Assembly: GCA_028278065.1 (NCBI GenBank)
Contig: JANQFA010000193.1
Span: 1-64,000, forward strand
Length of the DNA: 64,000 bases
Reading direction: 5' to 3'
Origin: Myxococcota bacterium
Lineage (GTDB): Bacteria; Myxococcota_A; UBA9160; JAFDET01
Every line of letters starts with the position of its first letter. The stretch's first letter is position 1. Of the stretch, positions 39,577 through 50,718 are shown in pieces. The notes beneath the pieces were generated by a model that saw only the letters and a program-made list of their open reading frames with translations, was not told the origin of the DNA and made no database searches. Position numbers and translations under genes: made by a program.

Positions 39577-41085
39577 CTACGCGGGGTCGCGCGACTCCCG
39601 GCGGGCGCGCGCGACCTCCTCGATCGAATCCACGAGGCTACGGTACAGGAGCACGTTGCGCACGGCCGTCGAGAGGGCGGCGGTGAGCACCTCGCCCGCG
39701 CGCGGCGAGGTGCGCGCGGGAGGGGCGAGGAAGGCACGGAAGACGCCCAGGGTCTTTCCGCGGAAGCGCATGGGCAGACACAGGAACGGGCCGGGCTCCC
39801 CCGCGGCGAGCGTGTCGATCTCCGGATCGAAGCGCGGGTCGCGGGACGGATCGTCGGTCGCCACCGGCCGGCCCGTCTCGAGCACCGTTCCCGTGAGGCC
39901 GCGTCCCGTGGCGAGGCTCTCGCGGTCGCTGGCCTCCCCGGGGCTCCAGGCGCCCTCGCAGGTCAGCCCGCCCTCCGGGTCGCGCAGATGGAGCGCAACG
40001 CACTGGGCGCCGAGCGCCTCCCCGGCGGCAGCGAGCGCCCCGGCGACCACACGCACCGGCTCCACTTCCGCCACGACCGCCTCGCACACGGCCCGCGCCA
40101 TCTCGCCGTCCTCGGATCCGCCCGCCTCGTCGAGGGGCAGGGTCGTCGCCTCGGGTGCCGACACGGAGGGGCCGGCCGCCGCGGCGCCGCTCTCCTCGGC
40201 GCTGAGCAGCGCGGCCGCCTGCTGCGCGAGGACGCGAAGCAGGAGCAGGTCTTCGGGGTAGGGTGTGCCGCCCTCGCGCGGGTCCGTGGAGCAGAGCACA
40301 CCCAGGGCCCGGTCTCCCGCCACCACCGGCGCCACCACGAAGCCGGTCGAGTCGTAACGATCGCGGGTCTTGCGCTCCCGGAAGCGCGGGTCGGTGGTCA
40401 CGTCGCTCACCCACATGGGCTCGCTGCGCGCGAGACACACGCCGGCGACGCCCTCCCCCACCGGCACCGGGTCCATCTCCGCGGCGGGCAGCTTGCTGCC
40501 GGTGGCCGCGGCAACCCGCAGCTCCGAGCCCGTGTCGTCCAGCAGCATCAGCGAGGCCTTGTCGGCACCCAGCACGTCGGACACCGTCTGTGCCACGGCG
40601 GAGTGCAGCTCGGCCGAGTCGCCACCGCTGCGCGCCAGGGTGACCAGACGCGCCGCACCGTGCTGCAGCTGGGCCAGCCGGGAGCGCAGGGCGTCGGCGG
40701 TGGCTGCGTGTTCGTACGTCTCGAGTGCACGCCGGACCGCCAGGGTGAGCTCCTCCTCGTGGAGCGGCTTGGCCAGGTAGTCGGAGGCACCCTGGCGCAG
40801 GGCGTCGATCACGTACGACTGGTCCTGGTGGGCGGACAGGATGATGACGGGGAGCGCGCGCCGCTTCTCGCGGATCTTGCCGAGGACCTCGAGACCGTCC
40901 ATGCCCGGGAGGCGCACGTCCAGCACGACCGCGCCGATGGTGGGCTCGTCCACCATCTCCAACGCCTCCGCGCCGTCCGCGGCCAGCAGGCACTCGAGGC
41001 CTGCTCCCGACAGCGCGTCCTGGATCGCCTCTCGGAAGAAGCGCTCGTCGTCCACGACGAGCACACGGAAGAACCGGCCCTGCAT
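39577..41085 (-). CDS. response regulator with REC and two GAF-like domains
   Basis: VLVVDDERFFREAIQDAL...GAVVLDVRLPGMDG...IILSAHQDQ; two GAF-like regions (DVLGADKASLMLLDD...; PFLCLPMRFRGKTLGVF). Confidence 0.88.
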   Translation of the reverse strand: MQGRFFRVLVVDDERFFREAIQDALSGAGLECLLAADGAEALEMVDEPTIGAVVLDVRLPGMDGLEVLGKIREKRRALPVIILSAHQDQSYVIDALRQGASDYLAKPLHEEELTLAVRRALETYEHAATADALRSRLAQLQHGAARLVTLARSGGDSAELHSAVAQTVSDVLGADKASLMLLDDTGSELRVAAATGSKLPAAEMDPVPVGEGVAGVCLARSEPMWVSDVTTDPRFRERKTRDRYDSTGFVVAPVVAGDRALGVLCSTDPREGGTPYPEDLLLLRVLAQQAAALLSAEESGAAAAGPSVSAPEATTLPLDEAGGSEDGEMARAVCEAVVAEVEPVRVVAGALAAAGEALGAQCVALHLRDPEGGLTCEGAWSPGEASDRESLATGRGLTGTVLETGRPVATDDPSRDPRFDPEIDTLAAGEPGPFLCLPMRFRGKTLGVFRAFLAPPARTSPRAGEVLTAALSTAVRNVLLYRSLVDSIEEVARARRESRDPA

Positions 41086-41152
41086 CCCCCCTCCCCTGCT
41101 GCGGCCAGCGTAGCGCGGTCCCGCCTTCGGATGAACCGCGATGGTCGCTCGG

Positions 41153-42505
41153 CTACAGGATGAACCTCGAGAGGTCCTCGTCCTCGACCAGGCCGCCCAG
41201 CCGATCGCGCACCAGCGTCTCGTCCACTACCAGGCTCGTGCCCGAGAGGTCCGGCGCGTCGAAGCTGACGTCCTCGAGGAGCTTCTCCATGACGGTGTGG
41301 AGCCTGCGGGCGCCGATGTCGTCGGTGCGCTCGTTCACCCTGGCGGCGATCCGCGCGATGGCACGCACGCCGTCCTCCTTGAACTCCACCTCCACCGATT
41401 CGGTGGCGAGGAGGGCGGTGTACTGCCTCACCAGCGAGTTCCGCGGCTCCGAGAGGATCCGCACGAAGTCCTCCTCGGTCAGGCTCGAGAGCTCGACCCG
41501 GATCGGGAAGCGCCCCTGCAGCTCCGGGATGAGATCGGAGGGCTTGGCCACGTGGAAGGCGCCCGCCGCGACGAAGAGGATGTGGTCGGTGCGCACGGGT
41601 CCGTGCTTGGTCTGGACCGTGGACCCCTCGACGATGGGGAGCAGATCGCGCTGCACGCCCTCGCGAGAGACGTCGGGGCCCTGGGCCCCGCCCCCCGAGG
41701 CTCCCGCCGCGACCTTGTCCACCTCGTCCAGGAACACGATCCCGGCCTGCTCGACCCGCTCCACCGCCAGCTCGCGCACCTTGTCCATGTCCACCAGCCG
41801 GCCGGCCTCTTCGGCGGCGAAGGCCTCGCGCGCCGCCGGGATCTTCATCTTGCGCTGGCGCGTCTTCTGCGGGAAGAGGTTGCCGAGCATGTCCTTCATC
41901 TGGATGCCCAGCTCCTCGACACCCTGGGGAGTGAAGATCGAGAGGTTGGGCGAGCCCCCGTCGGCCACCTCGACGTCCACGTCGCGGTCGTCCAGCCGGC
42001 CCTCGCGCAGCATGCGGCGCAGCTTCTCGCGGGTCTCGCCGCCCTCCGGCACCGGGGCGGCGAAGCCGGTCTGGCCCGGGCCGTGCGGAAGCAGCGCGTC
42101 GAGGATGCGCTCCTCGGCGCGCTCCTCCGCCTTGGCGCGGACGCCGCGCTTCTCCTCCTCGGCCACCAGGTTCACAGCCAGGTCGGCCAGGTCGCGGATG
42201 ATCGACTCGACGTCGCGGCCCACGTAGCCCACCTCGGTGAACTTGGAGGCCTCGACCTTGATGAAGGGGGCCTGGGCCAGCCGCGCCAGACGCCGCGCGA
42301 TCTCGGTCTTCCCGACGCCGGTCGGGCCGATCATGATGATGTTCTTCGGGGCGATCTCGTCGCGCAGGTCCTCGGGCACCTGCTGGCGCCGCCAGCGGTT
42401 GCGCAGGGCAATCGCGACGGCGCGCTTGGCATCGCGCTGACCGACGACGTAGCGGTCGAGCTCGGAGACGATCTCTCGGGGAGTGAAGGTGCGCAGGTCG
42501 GTCAT
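41153..42505 (-). CDS. hslU: ATP-dependent protease ATPase subunit HslU
   Basis: [68 protein letters not shown]. Confidence 0.97.
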   Translation of the reverse strand: MTDLRTFTPREIVSELDRYVVGQRDAKRAVAIALRNRWRRQQVPEDLRDEIAPKNIIMIGPTGVGKTEIARRLARLAQAPFIKVEASKFTEVGYVGRDVESIIRDLADLAVNLVAEEEKRGVRAKAEERAEERILDALLPHGPGQTGFAAPVPEGGETREKLRRMLREGRLDDRDVDVEVADGGSPNLSIFTPQGVEELGIQMKDMLGNLFPQKTRQRKMKIPAAREAFAAEEAGRLVDMDKVRELAVERVEQAGIVFLDEVDKVAAGASGGGAQGPDVSREGVQRDLLPIVEGSTVQTKHGPVRTDHILFVAAGAFHVAKPSDLIPELQGRFPIRVELSSLTEEDFVRILSEPRNSLVRQYTALLATESVEVEFKEDGVRAIARIAARVNERTDDIGARRLHTVMEKLLEDVSFDAPDLSGTSLVVDETLVRDRLGGLVEDEDLSRFIL

Positions 42506-43038
42506 GGGAGGGTTACCACGCTGATCTGGTCGTTGGTGTAGATGCAGATCCCGGCGGCGATGCGCAAGGCCTCCTCGGCCACCGCCTCCGCGGGAAGGTC
42601 GGTATGCGATACCAGCGCACGGGCCGCGGCCAGCGCGTAGGAGCCGCCGGACCCGATCGCGGCGATTCCGTCGTCGGGCTCGATCACGTCGCCGTTGCCG
42701 GACACGCACAGCACGCACTCGGGATCCCCCACCAGGAGAAGGGCCTCGAGGCGGCGCAGGGCGCGATCCGTGCGCCACTCGCGCGCCAGCTCCACGGCGG
42801 CACGACGCACGCCCGCCGGGTGGGCCTCCAGCTTGGACTCGAGGCGCTCGGTCAGGGCGAGCGCGTCGGCCGCCCCGCCCGCGAAGCCCACCAGGGCGCG
42901 GTCGCCCGCGGCCGGCCTCACCTTCTTCGCGCCGTGTTTCATCACGGCGTCTCCCACGGTGACCTGGCCGTCGGAGGCCATGGCGATACGTCCGTCACGG
43001 ACGACCGCGATGACGGTGGTGGAACGGACCGCATTCAT
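42502..43038 (-). CDS. hslV: ATP-dependent protease subunit HslV
   Basis: [52 protein letters not shown]. Confidence 0.97.
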   Translation of the reverse strand: MNAVRSTTVIAVVRDGRIAMASDGQVTVGDAVMKHGAKKVRPAAGDRALVGFAGGAADALALTERLESKLEAHPAGVRRAAVELAREWRTDRALRRLEALLLVGDPECVLCVSGNGDVIEPDDGIAAIGSGGSYALAAARALVSHTDLPAEAVAEEALRIAAGICIYTNDQISVVTLP

Positions 43039-43946
43039 CGTCGGCTCCTCGCGCGCGGGTGGGCCTTGTCGTAGACCTCGAGGAGGTGCTCGGCCGACAC
43101 CGCGGTGTACTTCTGGGTCGTGGAGAGGCTCGCGTGCCCCAGGAGCTCCTGGATCTCGCGCAGATCGGCCCCCATGTCGAGCAGGTGGGTGGCGTAGCTG
43201 TGGCGCAGCCGGTGCGGGTGGACCGGCTCTGCCAGGCCCGCGTCGCGCGCGCGGCGCTCGAGGAGCCGCCGCACGTCGCGGGGGCCCAGCCTGCGCGGCG
43301 CTCCCTTGCGCCCGCGGCGCAGGGACGTGAAGAGCGGCTCGGACAGGATGCCCGGGCGCTCGCGCACGCGCAGGTAGGCGGCGAGCGCCTCGCGCGCCTC
43401 GCCCGGGATGGGAACCACCCGCTCCTTTCCGCCCTTGCCCCACACACGCAGCTCGCCGCGGCGCAGCTCCACGTCGCGCACGTCCAGGGAGGAGAGCTCG
43501 CCGATGCGGAGACCGGTACCGTAGAGAACCTCCACCAGCGCGCGGTCGCGGAGGTCCGCCTCGGCGTCCCGACCGCGGGGCGGCGCCTCGGCCAGCACCT
43601 CGCAATCGTCCACCGCGAGGGGTTTGGGGAGCCGCTTCGGCGCCCGGGGCGAAGGGATGCCCGCGGTGGGGTCCGCGGCGCACACGCCCTCGCGAACCAG
43701 GTGGCGGAAGAAGGCACGCAGCGAGGCCAGCTTCCGGCCCAGGGTGGCAGGGGCGAGCTTCCCGTGGCGTTCGGCCATGAAGCCGAAGATGGAGTCGGGA
43801 CGCACCGCAGCCGGCTCCGCCTCCTCGCCCAGCCAGGCGGCGAACTGACGCACGTCGGAGAGATAGGCGCGATGGGTATGCTCGGACAGACCGCGCTCGG
43901 CCCGCAGCCAGAGATCGAAGGAGTGCAGCGCCGATTCGAAGCTCAC
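43035..43946 (-). CDS. xerC: tyrosine recombinase XerC
   Basis: [63 protein letters not shown] start. Confidence 0.92.
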   Translation of the reverse strand: MSFESALHSFDLWLRAERGLSEHTHRAYLSDVRQFAAWLGEEAEPAAVRPDSIFGFMAERHGKLAPATLGRKLASLRAFFRHLVREGVCAADPTAGIPSPRAPKRLPKPLAVDDCEVLAEAPPRGRDAEADLRDRALVEVLYGTGLRIGELSSLDVRDVELRRGELRVWGKGGKERVVPIPGEAREALAAYLRVRERPGILSEPLFTSLRRGRKGAPRRLGPRDVRRLLERRARDAGLAEPVHPHRLRHSYATHLLDMGADLREIQELLGHASLSTTQKYTAVSAEHLLEVYDKAHPRARSRR

Positions 43947-45280
43947 GCCGCCTGCACCTCCAGGGCCTCGCGCCACCCGTCCAGCGCGCGCAACGCACGC
44001 TCGGCGAGACGCTCGTTCTTCTGGCGCTTGCCCAGCCTGGGCGGCGCGTCGTCGAGGGCCGGAAAGAGCCCGTAGGTGACATTGCTGGGCTGGAAGCGGC
44101 GCGCGTCGGCCCCACCCGCCAGGTGCCGCATCAGGGCGCCGTGCGCCGTGCGCGGATCGGGCGGCAGCGGCGCCAGGCCGCGCAGCCGCCTGGCCGTGTG
44201 CAAGCCCGCCAGCAGGCCGAGCGCGGCCGACTCGACGTAGCCCTCCACGCCGGCCATCTGGCCCGCCAGGAAGAGGCCCGGTCGCTTGCGGACCTGCAGG
44301 AGGCCGTCGAGCTGGAGGGGGGCGTTCACGTAGGTGTTGCGGTGCACGCTCCCGAAGCGCGCGAAGACCGCCTTCGCGAGACCGGGCAGGGCGCGGAAGA
44401 TGCGCTTCTGCTCGCCGATGCGGAGCTTGGTCTGGAACCCCACCAGGTTGTAGAGGACGCCGTCCCGGTCCTCCTGGCGCAGCTGGACGACGGCGTGGGG
44501 CCGGCGTCCGGTGCGGGGATCGACGAGGCCCACCGGCTTGAGCGGGCCGTAGGCGAGAGTGCGCGGCCCGCGCCGCGCGATCTCCTCCACGGGGAGGCAT
44601 CCCTCGAAGTAGAGCGCCTTCTCGAACGGGTGCAGCGGGACGGTGTCGGCGGCCACCAGCTCGCGCACGAGGGCGTCGTACGCGTCACGATCCAGGGGCA
44701 CGTTCAGGTAGTCGCCAGTCCCGTCCTCCCAGCGCGAGGCGCGGAAGACGACGCCCGGATCGATGGAGTCGGCGTACACGGTGGGCGCGATGGCGTCGTA
44801 GAAGTAGAGGTACTCATCCCCGAGCAGGGCGGCGAGCTCGGCGGCCAGGACGCCGTGGGTGAGGGGACCGGTGGCGAGGATCACGGGGTCGCCGGCCGGG
44901 ATGCGGTCGACCCGTTCGCGGCGCACCTCGATCCCGGGGTGGGCCTCGATCTCGGCGGTGACGCGGGCGGAGAACGCCTCGCGATCGACCGCCAGGGCGC
45001 GCCCGGCCGGAACCCGGGTGGCGTCGGCGGCGGCCAGCACGAGCGACCCCAGGCGCCGCATCTCCTCCTTGAGCAGGCCGACGGCGTTGGCGAAGCGATC
45101 CGAGCGGAGACTGTTGCTGCAGACCAGCTCCGCGAAGCCGTCGCCCACGTGGGCGGGAGAGCGGCTTCCAGGGCGCATCTCGTAGAGCACCACGTCCACG
45201 CCGCAGCGGGCCGCCTGCCAGGCCGCCTCGCAGCCCGCCAGGCCGGCTCCGACCACCACGAGCCGTCCGCTCCCGTTCAC
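43943..45280 (-). CDS. trmFO: methylenetetrahydrofolate-tRNA-(uracil-5-)-methyltransferase
   Basis: [71 protein letters not shown]. Confidence 0.96.
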   Translation of the reverse strand: MNGSGRLVVVGAGLAGCEAAWQAARCGVDVVLYEMRPGSRSPAHVGDGFAELVCSNSLRSDRFANAVGLLKEEMRRLGSLVLAAADATRVPAGRALAVDREAFSARVTAEIEAHPGIEVRRERVDRIPAGDPVILATGPLTHGVLAAELAALLGDEYLYFYDAIAPTVYADSIDPGVVFRASRWEDGTGDYLNVPLDRDAYDALVRELVAADTVPLHPFEKALYFEGCLPVEEIARRGPRTLAYGPLKPVGLVDPRTGRRPHAVVQLRQEDRDGVLYNLVGFQTKLRIGEQKRIFRALPGLAKAVFARFGSVHRNTYVNAPLQLDGLLQVRKRPGLFLAGQMAGVEGYVESAALGLLAGLHTARRLRGLAPLPPDPRTAHGALMRHLAGGADARRFQPSNVTYGLFPALDDAPPRLGKRQKNERLAERALRALDGWREALEVQAA

Positions 45281-45348
45281 GTCCAAATCCCCCCCCGGGT
45301 GAAGAGACTCAGGATAGCCCACGGTCAGGCAGACCTTGGAGACGTCCA

Positions 45349-46536
45349 TCACCGCCCGCCGGCCGGGCTCGGCGACCGTCCGTCACCACGGGCGGGGCGA
45401 GCCTGGAGACGTCCATCGCGTTCGCGCAGGATGCGGCCCGAGAGCTCCAGCTGGACCAGATCGGCGGCCAGCTCGCCGGCGCCCCGCCCCAACCGTTCGG
45501 CGAGATCGTCGGCTGCCAGGGGCTCGTCGAGCAGGGCCCTCAGGATGGCGCGCTGGCCCGGCGACTCGACTCCCGCCAGGGGATCGCTCGCCACGTAGGC
45601 GGCCGGTGGAAGCCCGAGGGTGCGCAGGACGTCGTCGACCTCGAGACAGACCGCCACTCCCGACTCGCCGGTGAAGCGCAGCAGCGCGTTCGATCCGCGG
45701 CAGACGGGAGCATCCACCGGTCCGGGGACCGCGAGGACCGGAACCCCCTGGTCGCGGGCGTGGCCCACGCTGATCAGCGAGCCGCTCCGCTCCCGGGCCT
45801 CCACCACGACCAGCGCCTGGGACAGCGCACTGATCAGACGGTTGCGGAGCGGGAAGTGGTGGCGCAGGGGCGGCGCGCCCACCGGCAGCTCGCTCACCAC
45901 CGCGCCGCTCCGCACCAGCTCCGCGTCGAGCGAGCGATGCTCGGGCGGGTAGATGACGTCGGGTCCACAGGCCTGCAGCGCCACCGACGTGCCCCCGGAC
46001 TCGAGCGCACCGCGGTGGGCCGCCGCGTCGATCCCGCGCGCCAGACCGGACACGACGACGAATCCCAGATCGGCCAGCCCGGCGGCGAGGCTCCGCGCGG
46101 TGTCGCGGCCACGCGCGCTCGCAGCGCGCGCGCCGACCAGGGCAACGGCGGGAGCGCGCAGCGCGCTGGCGTCGCCGCGCACCGCCAGCAGCGGTGAGGC
46201 GTCGGGAAGCCGGGCAACCCGCACGGGGTAGAGCGGAGATCCCCAGGGCAGGAGCCGCGCGCCGAGCCGCGCGAGGACCTCGATGCGCCGGGCGCGCTCC
46301 GCACGGGTCGGCACCGGAGCTCCCCCAGCGGGCTCCCTGGCGGCGGCAGCATGAACCCGGACCTTGCCCGCGACGCGCGCGGCCGCGCGCGCGGGGTCCC
46401 CGCGGCAGGCCTCCAGCTCGGCTCGCGCCAGGGCGGGACGCAGCGCGCCCACGGCCTGCAGGGCGAGCCATCCGAGCAGCACCTCCCGGGATTCGGGCCG
46501 CGTGTCGCGGGGATCGAGGAGGTCCGGTGTCTCCAG
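45349..46536 (-). CDS. dprA: DNA processing protein DprA (start uncertain)
   Basis: VALVGARAASARGRDTARSLAAGLADLGFVVVSGLARGIDAAAHRGAL; HFPLRNRLISALSQALVVVEA. Confidence 0.9.
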   Translation of the reverse strand: METPDLLDPRDTRPESREVLLGWLALQAVGALRPALARAELEACRGDPARAAARVAGKVRVHAAAAREPAGGAPVPTRAERARRIEVLARLGARLLPWGSPLYPVRVARLPDASPLLAVRGDASALRAPAVALVGARAASARGRDTARSLAAGLADLGFVVVSGLARGIDAAAHRGALESGGTSVALQACGPDVIYPPEHRSLDAELVRSGAVVSELPVGAPPLRHHFPLRNRLISALSQALVVVEARERSGSLISVGHARDQGVPVLAVPGPVDAPVCRGSNALLRFTGESGVAVCLEVDDVLRTLGLPPAAYVASDPLAGVESPGQRAILRALLDEPLAADDLAERLGRGAGELAADLVQLELSGRILRERDGRLQARPARGDGRSPSPAGGR

Positions 46537-46633
46537 ACGCGCCGCTCTCCGGGGACCGGGTCGCGGCGAGGCTAGCGGCGCTTCGGCGCCGGGTCGCCGT
46601 GAACGGGCAGCCCCGGCACCGGGTGGAATCGCG

Positions 46634-48046
46634 CTACTCCTCCTCGAGCTCGACGGCGCGCACCCGTGCGCCCACCGAGATCGACTCGCTGGCACCGCGC
46701 ACCACGCCGGCGGCGCTGCGCGGGAAGGCGGACACCACGATCAGCTCGCCCAGGATCGTCGGCGGAACGTCCACGTCCTTGCTGCGGGCCGCCTCGCGAC
46801 GCTTCCCCACCGGGCGGTAGATCTCGAGCACGTTGCCGATCTCGAGCCCGTCTTCGGTACCCAGATCCAGGAAGACGACGTCCTCGCTGCCGGCGGTGAA
46901 GCGGTCGGCCGGCATGAAGGCCACCTGACCGTCGATCCCCGGCTGCGCCTCCTTGATCTCCACCTCGAGCGGCATCAGCTCGCGCGGGAGAAGGCGATCG
47001 CCGATCTTCATCTCGGCGAAGGACATGCGCACCGACGCCAGGGCGACGTCGCCCTGGGGCTCGCTCACCTCCAGCCAGCCCAGCACCCGCACGTTCCAGC
47101 CCAGCAGGCGACCCGAGGAGGGATCGAACACGCGCTCGCGCGCGCGGAAGACGACGAACTGCTCGCCCGCCTCGACCTCGCCTTCGCCCAGGCCGATGTG
47201 GACGTCGTCCATGGTGCCGAACCACTTGCGCGGCACGGGGCTCGAGACGATGCTCGCCGCCCCATCGAGCTGGTTCTCGGATACCAGTCCGAGACCGTCG
47301 CGCATGGAGTAGCGGAACATCGGCTTCTTGGGCTGATCGGCGTCGGCGGGGAGCGCGTCGTAGGCCACCGAGCCCATGTCGGCGGCGCCGTCGGCGGGCG
47401 CCGCGGCCAGCATCGCCTGGGCCTCCGCGTCGCTCACGCGGCGGATCTCGGTCGGGGACACCCAGAGGGTGTCACCGGGATGGATCACGTGGGGGTTCTC
47501 CACTTCCTGGTTCTCGCTCCAGATCGACGGCCAGACCCACGGTGTGCCCAGGTAGGCGTCGGAGATGTCCCACAGCGTGTCTCCGGACGCGACCGTGTGG
47601 ACGCGGCCCGGATTCCCCTCGGCGTCCTGGCCCACCGGACCGAGACGCACGACGTGGTCGGGGCGCGCCCGCTTGGCCGCGGGCTGCTCGGCGGGGGCGT
47701 CTTCTGCGGCCTCGGCGGGGGTGTCTTCTGCGGCCTCGGCGGGGGCCGCGGCCGCGCCGCTCTGCGCACCCTCGCCGTCGGAAGCGGCTTCGCCGGCGGT
47801 CGCCGCCTCGGTCGCCTGCGCGGCCTCGGAGCCGGTCGTGGACCCGGTCGCCTGCGCGGCCTCGGAGCCGGGCGTGGACCCGGTCGCGGGCGCGGCCTCG
47901 GAGCCGGTCGTGGACTCGGTCGCGGGCGCGGCCTCGCCGGCGGTCTCGGCCACCGCAGCCTCGGCCGTGGCCGGCGCCTCGGCCAGCGCGGGACCGGCCA
48001 GGCCCAGCGCCAGAACAACTGCCAGAGCGCGGGTGAACGGGCTCAT
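46634..48046 (-). CDS. secreted LysM-domain protein with repetitive Ala/Glu/Thr-rich linker
   Basis: VHTVASGDTLWDISDAYLGTPWVWPSIWSENQEVENPHVIHPGDTLWVSP; signal peptide. Confidence 0.88.
   Translation of the reverse strand: MSPFTRALAVVLALGLAGPALAEAPATAEAAVAETAGEAAPATESTTGSEAAPATGSTPGSEAAQATGSTTGSEAAQATEAATAGEAASDGEGAQSGAAAAPAEAAEDTPAEAAEDAPAEQPAAKRARPDHVVRLGPVGQDAEGNPGRVHTVASGDTLWDISDAYLGTPWVWPSIWSENQEVENPHVIHPGDTLWVSPTEIRRVSDAEAQAMLAAAPADGAADMGSVAYDALPADADQPKKPMFRYSMRDGLGLVSENQLDGAASIVSSPVPRKWFGTMDDVHIGLGEGEVEAGEQFVVFRARERVFDPSSGRLLGWNVRVLGWLEVSEPQGDVALASVRMSFAEMKIGDRLLPRELMPLEVEIKEAQPGIDGQVAFMPADRFTAGSEDVVFLDLGTEDGLEIGNVLEIYRPVGKRREAARSKDVDVPPTILGELIVVSAFPRSAAGVVRGASESISVGARVRAVELEEE
47821..47928. 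repeat. 36-bp tandem repeat (three copies) in LysM gene linker
   Basis: cggcctcggagccggtcgtggacccggtcgcctgcg-type units at 47821, 47857 and 47893. Confidence 0.9.
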
Positions 48047-48217
48047 CGATTCCCTCCCAAGCGATGCGCACCGGCGGTCCGGCGCTGGGAGCGTATCGGC
48101 CGATCTCCCCTTTCCCTTGAAACCCGAAGGGTTGTTTCGCATCCGGGCCGCACCCGCGGCGCTCCCCCAGGGGGAGACCCCTGCGCTCCACTGGCGCGGG
48201 TGCTGCTCCGGGCGGGA

Positions 48218-50683
48218 TCAGCTGCCGGCTTCCAGCTTCTGCTGGAGGGCCTGCATGTCGGCGAGCCAGGCGGGGTCGGTGGGCTCCTTGCCGGTGTTCG
48301 CCTTGTAGCTCTTGCGGATCTGCTCGAGATCGGCGAACGCGCGCTCCAGGGCGGCCCGAGCCCGCTCGCGCTCACCCGCTGCCTCGTAGGCCAACGCCAG
48401 GTGGTGACGCACCACCGCCAGGTTGATGTCGTCGGGGCGGAACAGGCCCTCGGCCTCCTTCAGGTAGCCGATGGCGGCACTGGGAATGCCCTTCTTGTAC
48501 AGGACCCAGCCCAGCGTATCGGCGGCGTGGCCGTTCTCGGGCATGCTCGCCTTGGCCTCCTGGGCCAGGTCGAGCGCGCGGTCGAGATCCTGGCCGGACT
48601 CCGCCAGGATGTAGGCGAGGTTGTTCTTGGCCGCCGAGAGGCTGGGATCCATCTGGATCGCCTTCTCGTAGGTCTCGCGGGCCTTGTCCAGATCGCCGTA
48701 GGCCTCGTACAGCGAGCCCAGCACCAGCTGCAGGCCGGCCGAGTCGGGGCGGGTTTCGGCCGCGCGCTCGTAGGTCGCCAGCACCTCGTCGCGACGACCG
48801 GTGAGCGCCAGGTACTGGGCCAGGCTCTGGTACGGCGCCAGGTTGTTGGGGTCGAGCTCGATCGCCTTGCGGAAGCTGACTTCGGCCTCGGAGCCGCGGT
48901 TCGTCAGCACCTGCACCAGCCCGAGCAGGTGCACGAGCCGGGCGTCCTCGGGATTGCTGCGCGCGGCCCTCTCGATGCGTTCCACCGACTCGGCGATGCG
49001 GTTCTCGGCGCGGTCCAGGGTGAGGAGCGCCTCGAGGATCTCCGGGTGGTCGGGCAGCTTCTCGTAGGCGCGCTCGAACTGGACGCGCGCCTCGGCTGCG
49101 TCGCCCTTGAAGCGGTAGACGCGACCCATCGCGTAGAGGGTCTCGCCGGTTCGCTTGTCCTCGGGAATCGCCTTGAGCTCGGCGATGGCATCGTCGAGCT
49201 TGCGCTCGCGCACCAGCGCCTGCGCCACCAGGAGGCGGGTTCCGACGTCGTCGCCGCGGCCGTCGCGCAGGACGCGGCGGCCCTCCTCCGCGGCCAGCTC
49301 GTGCTCCCCGGCCATCGAGTGGATGCGCGCCAGGACCTTGCGCGCCTCGATCAGCTGGCCGTCGATCTCGAGGGCCCGCGTGATCTCGGCGCGGGCGCCG
49401 TTGAGATCGCGCTGGATGAAGAGCGCCGATCCGAGCAGGTAGTGGGCCTCGGCCCAGTCCGGCTTCAGGTCGATGGCACGGCGCAGGTCGCTCGCGGCCT
49501 CGTCGGGCTTCTTCTCGGCCAGGGCCACCTTGGCGCGCACGAAGAGCGCCTCCGGCGAGGACGGCTCCTTCGAGAGCACGCCCTCCACGATGCTCCGCCC
49601 GCGCGCGATCTTCTGCGCGTCCTTCTCGCGGTAGCCGATGTCGAGGAGGAGCTCGGCGCGGCGCAGGCGCGCCGGCAGGTGCTCGCTGTCCACCTCGAGC
49701 GCCGCGTCGGCTGCCTCGAGCGCACCCTCCAGGTCCCCCTGCTTGCCGCGGTACGCGGACAGGACCAGCCACGGCTGGACTTCGTCGGGCTTCGCCCGCG
49801 TGGCCTCTTCGATCATGGCGTCGGCACGCGCCTGGTCGCCGCGCGACGCGTAGAAGCGGGCCAGCACGTAGAGCAGCTCGAGGTCGCCCGGCCGCTCCTC
49901 GAGAGCATTGGTGAGTACCTGCTCCGCCTCGTCGAAGCGCTCGCGCGAGAAGTAGAAGCTCGCGAGCACCCGCTCGGAGAGGATCTTCTGGTCCTCCTCG
50001 GCGACGTCGCGCCCCTTCTTGTAGGCGGCCTCCGCCTCGTCGTCGCGATCGCCGTCCTGGGCCAGGAAGCCGCCGTAGGCCGCCCACGAGCTGAAGCCCG
50101 GCTTCACCTCCGTGATGCGAACGAAGTGCTTCTCCGCCTCGTCGCGCAGTCCCTGGCGCAGGTAGAAGTTGGCGGTGAGGAGCAGAGGGGCGGCCTCGTC
50201 GGGAAAGCGACGCGCGGTCTCCGCGTACGACGCCTTGGCCTCGTCGAAGCGCTTCATCGCCTCGAGGGTCTGGGACTTCAACACCCAGGCCGGCATGTTG
50301 TCCTCGTCCGCCTCGAGGATCGCCTCGGCCTGGGCCAGCGCCTCGTCCAGCTCGCCGGCCAGGCGCGACAGCTGACCGTACTGGATCCGCGCCTCGAGAT
50401 TGGCCGGATCGAGGCGGACGCTCTCGCGCAGCTCCCAGTAGCCCTCGCGCAGCTTGCTCGACGCCAGGTAGGCGCGGGCCAGCCCCCAGTGGGCCTGCGG
50501 GTTGTTGGGCTCGTAGCGAAGGACGTTGCGGTACTCGATCACCGCCTCCGCGTTCTCCTCCGACTCGAGGTATGCGTCGCCCGCGGCGAGGTGCTCGGCC
50601 GCCTTCTCGGCGTCGCTGCCACAGGCCAGCGCGAAGAGGACGAGAGGAAGCAGGACGGCCGCTCGGGACCGGAGCCAGTACAT
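48218..50683 (-). CDS. TPR-repeat lipoprotein, PrsT-like (exosortase/EPS-associated)
   Basis: Lipobox LFALACGSD; about 820 aa of TPRs; ALDLAQEAKASMPENGHAADTLGWVLYKKG end typical of PrsT-like proteins; genomic context. Confidence 0.75.
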   Translation of the reverse strand: MYWLRSRAAVLLPLVLFALACGSDAEKAAEHLAAGDAYLESEENAEAVIEYRNVLRYEPNNPQAHWGLARAYLASSKLREGYWELRESVRLDPANLEARIQYGQLSRLAGELDEALAQAEAILEADEDNMPAWVLKSQTLEAMKRFDEAKASYAETARRFPDEAAPLLLTANFYLRQGLRDEAEKHFVRITEVKPGFSSWAAYGGFLAQDGDRDDEAEAAYKKGRDVAEEDQKILSERVLASFYFSRERFDEAEQVLTNALEERPGDLELLYVLARFYASRGDQARADAMIEEATRAKPDEVQPWLVLSAYRGKQGDLEGALEAADAALEVDSEHLPARLRRAELLLDIGYREKDAQKIARGRSIVEGVLSKEPSSPEALFVRAKVALAEKKPDEAASDLRRAIDLKPDWAEAHYLLGSALFIQRDLNGARAEITRALEIDGQLIEARKVLARIHSMAGEHELAAEEGRRVLRDGRGDDVGTRLLVAQALVRERKLDDAIAELKAIPEDKRTGETLYAMGRVYRFKGDAAEARVQFERAYEKLPDHPEILEALLTLDRAENRIAESVERIERAARSNPEDARLVHLLGLVQVLTNRGSEAEVSFRKAIELDPNNLAPYQSLAQYLALTGRRDEVLATYERAAETRPDSAGLQLVLGSLYEAYGDLDKARETYEKAIQMDPSLSAAKNNLAYILAESGQDLDRALDLAQEAKASMPENGHAADTLGWVLYKKGIPSAAIGYLKEAEGLFRPDDINLAVVRHHLALAYEAAGERERARAALERAFADLEQIRKSYKANTGKEPTDPAWLADMQALQQKLEAGS

Positions 50684-50718
50684 GCGGAAACCCCCCGGAA
50701 ACGGGATGGAACGACGGA

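Noticed and set aside
43035-43946. XerC as evidence of an integrated mobile element
   Set aside because: It sits in the conserved trmFO-xerC-hslV-hslU housekeeping order, so it is the chromosomal recombinase.
45335-45417. 16-bp repeat (ttggagacgtccatc/ctggagacgtccatc) as another full gene-end duplication
   Set aside because: Match is short and flanks diverge; kept only as weak support for the junction-duplication pattern.
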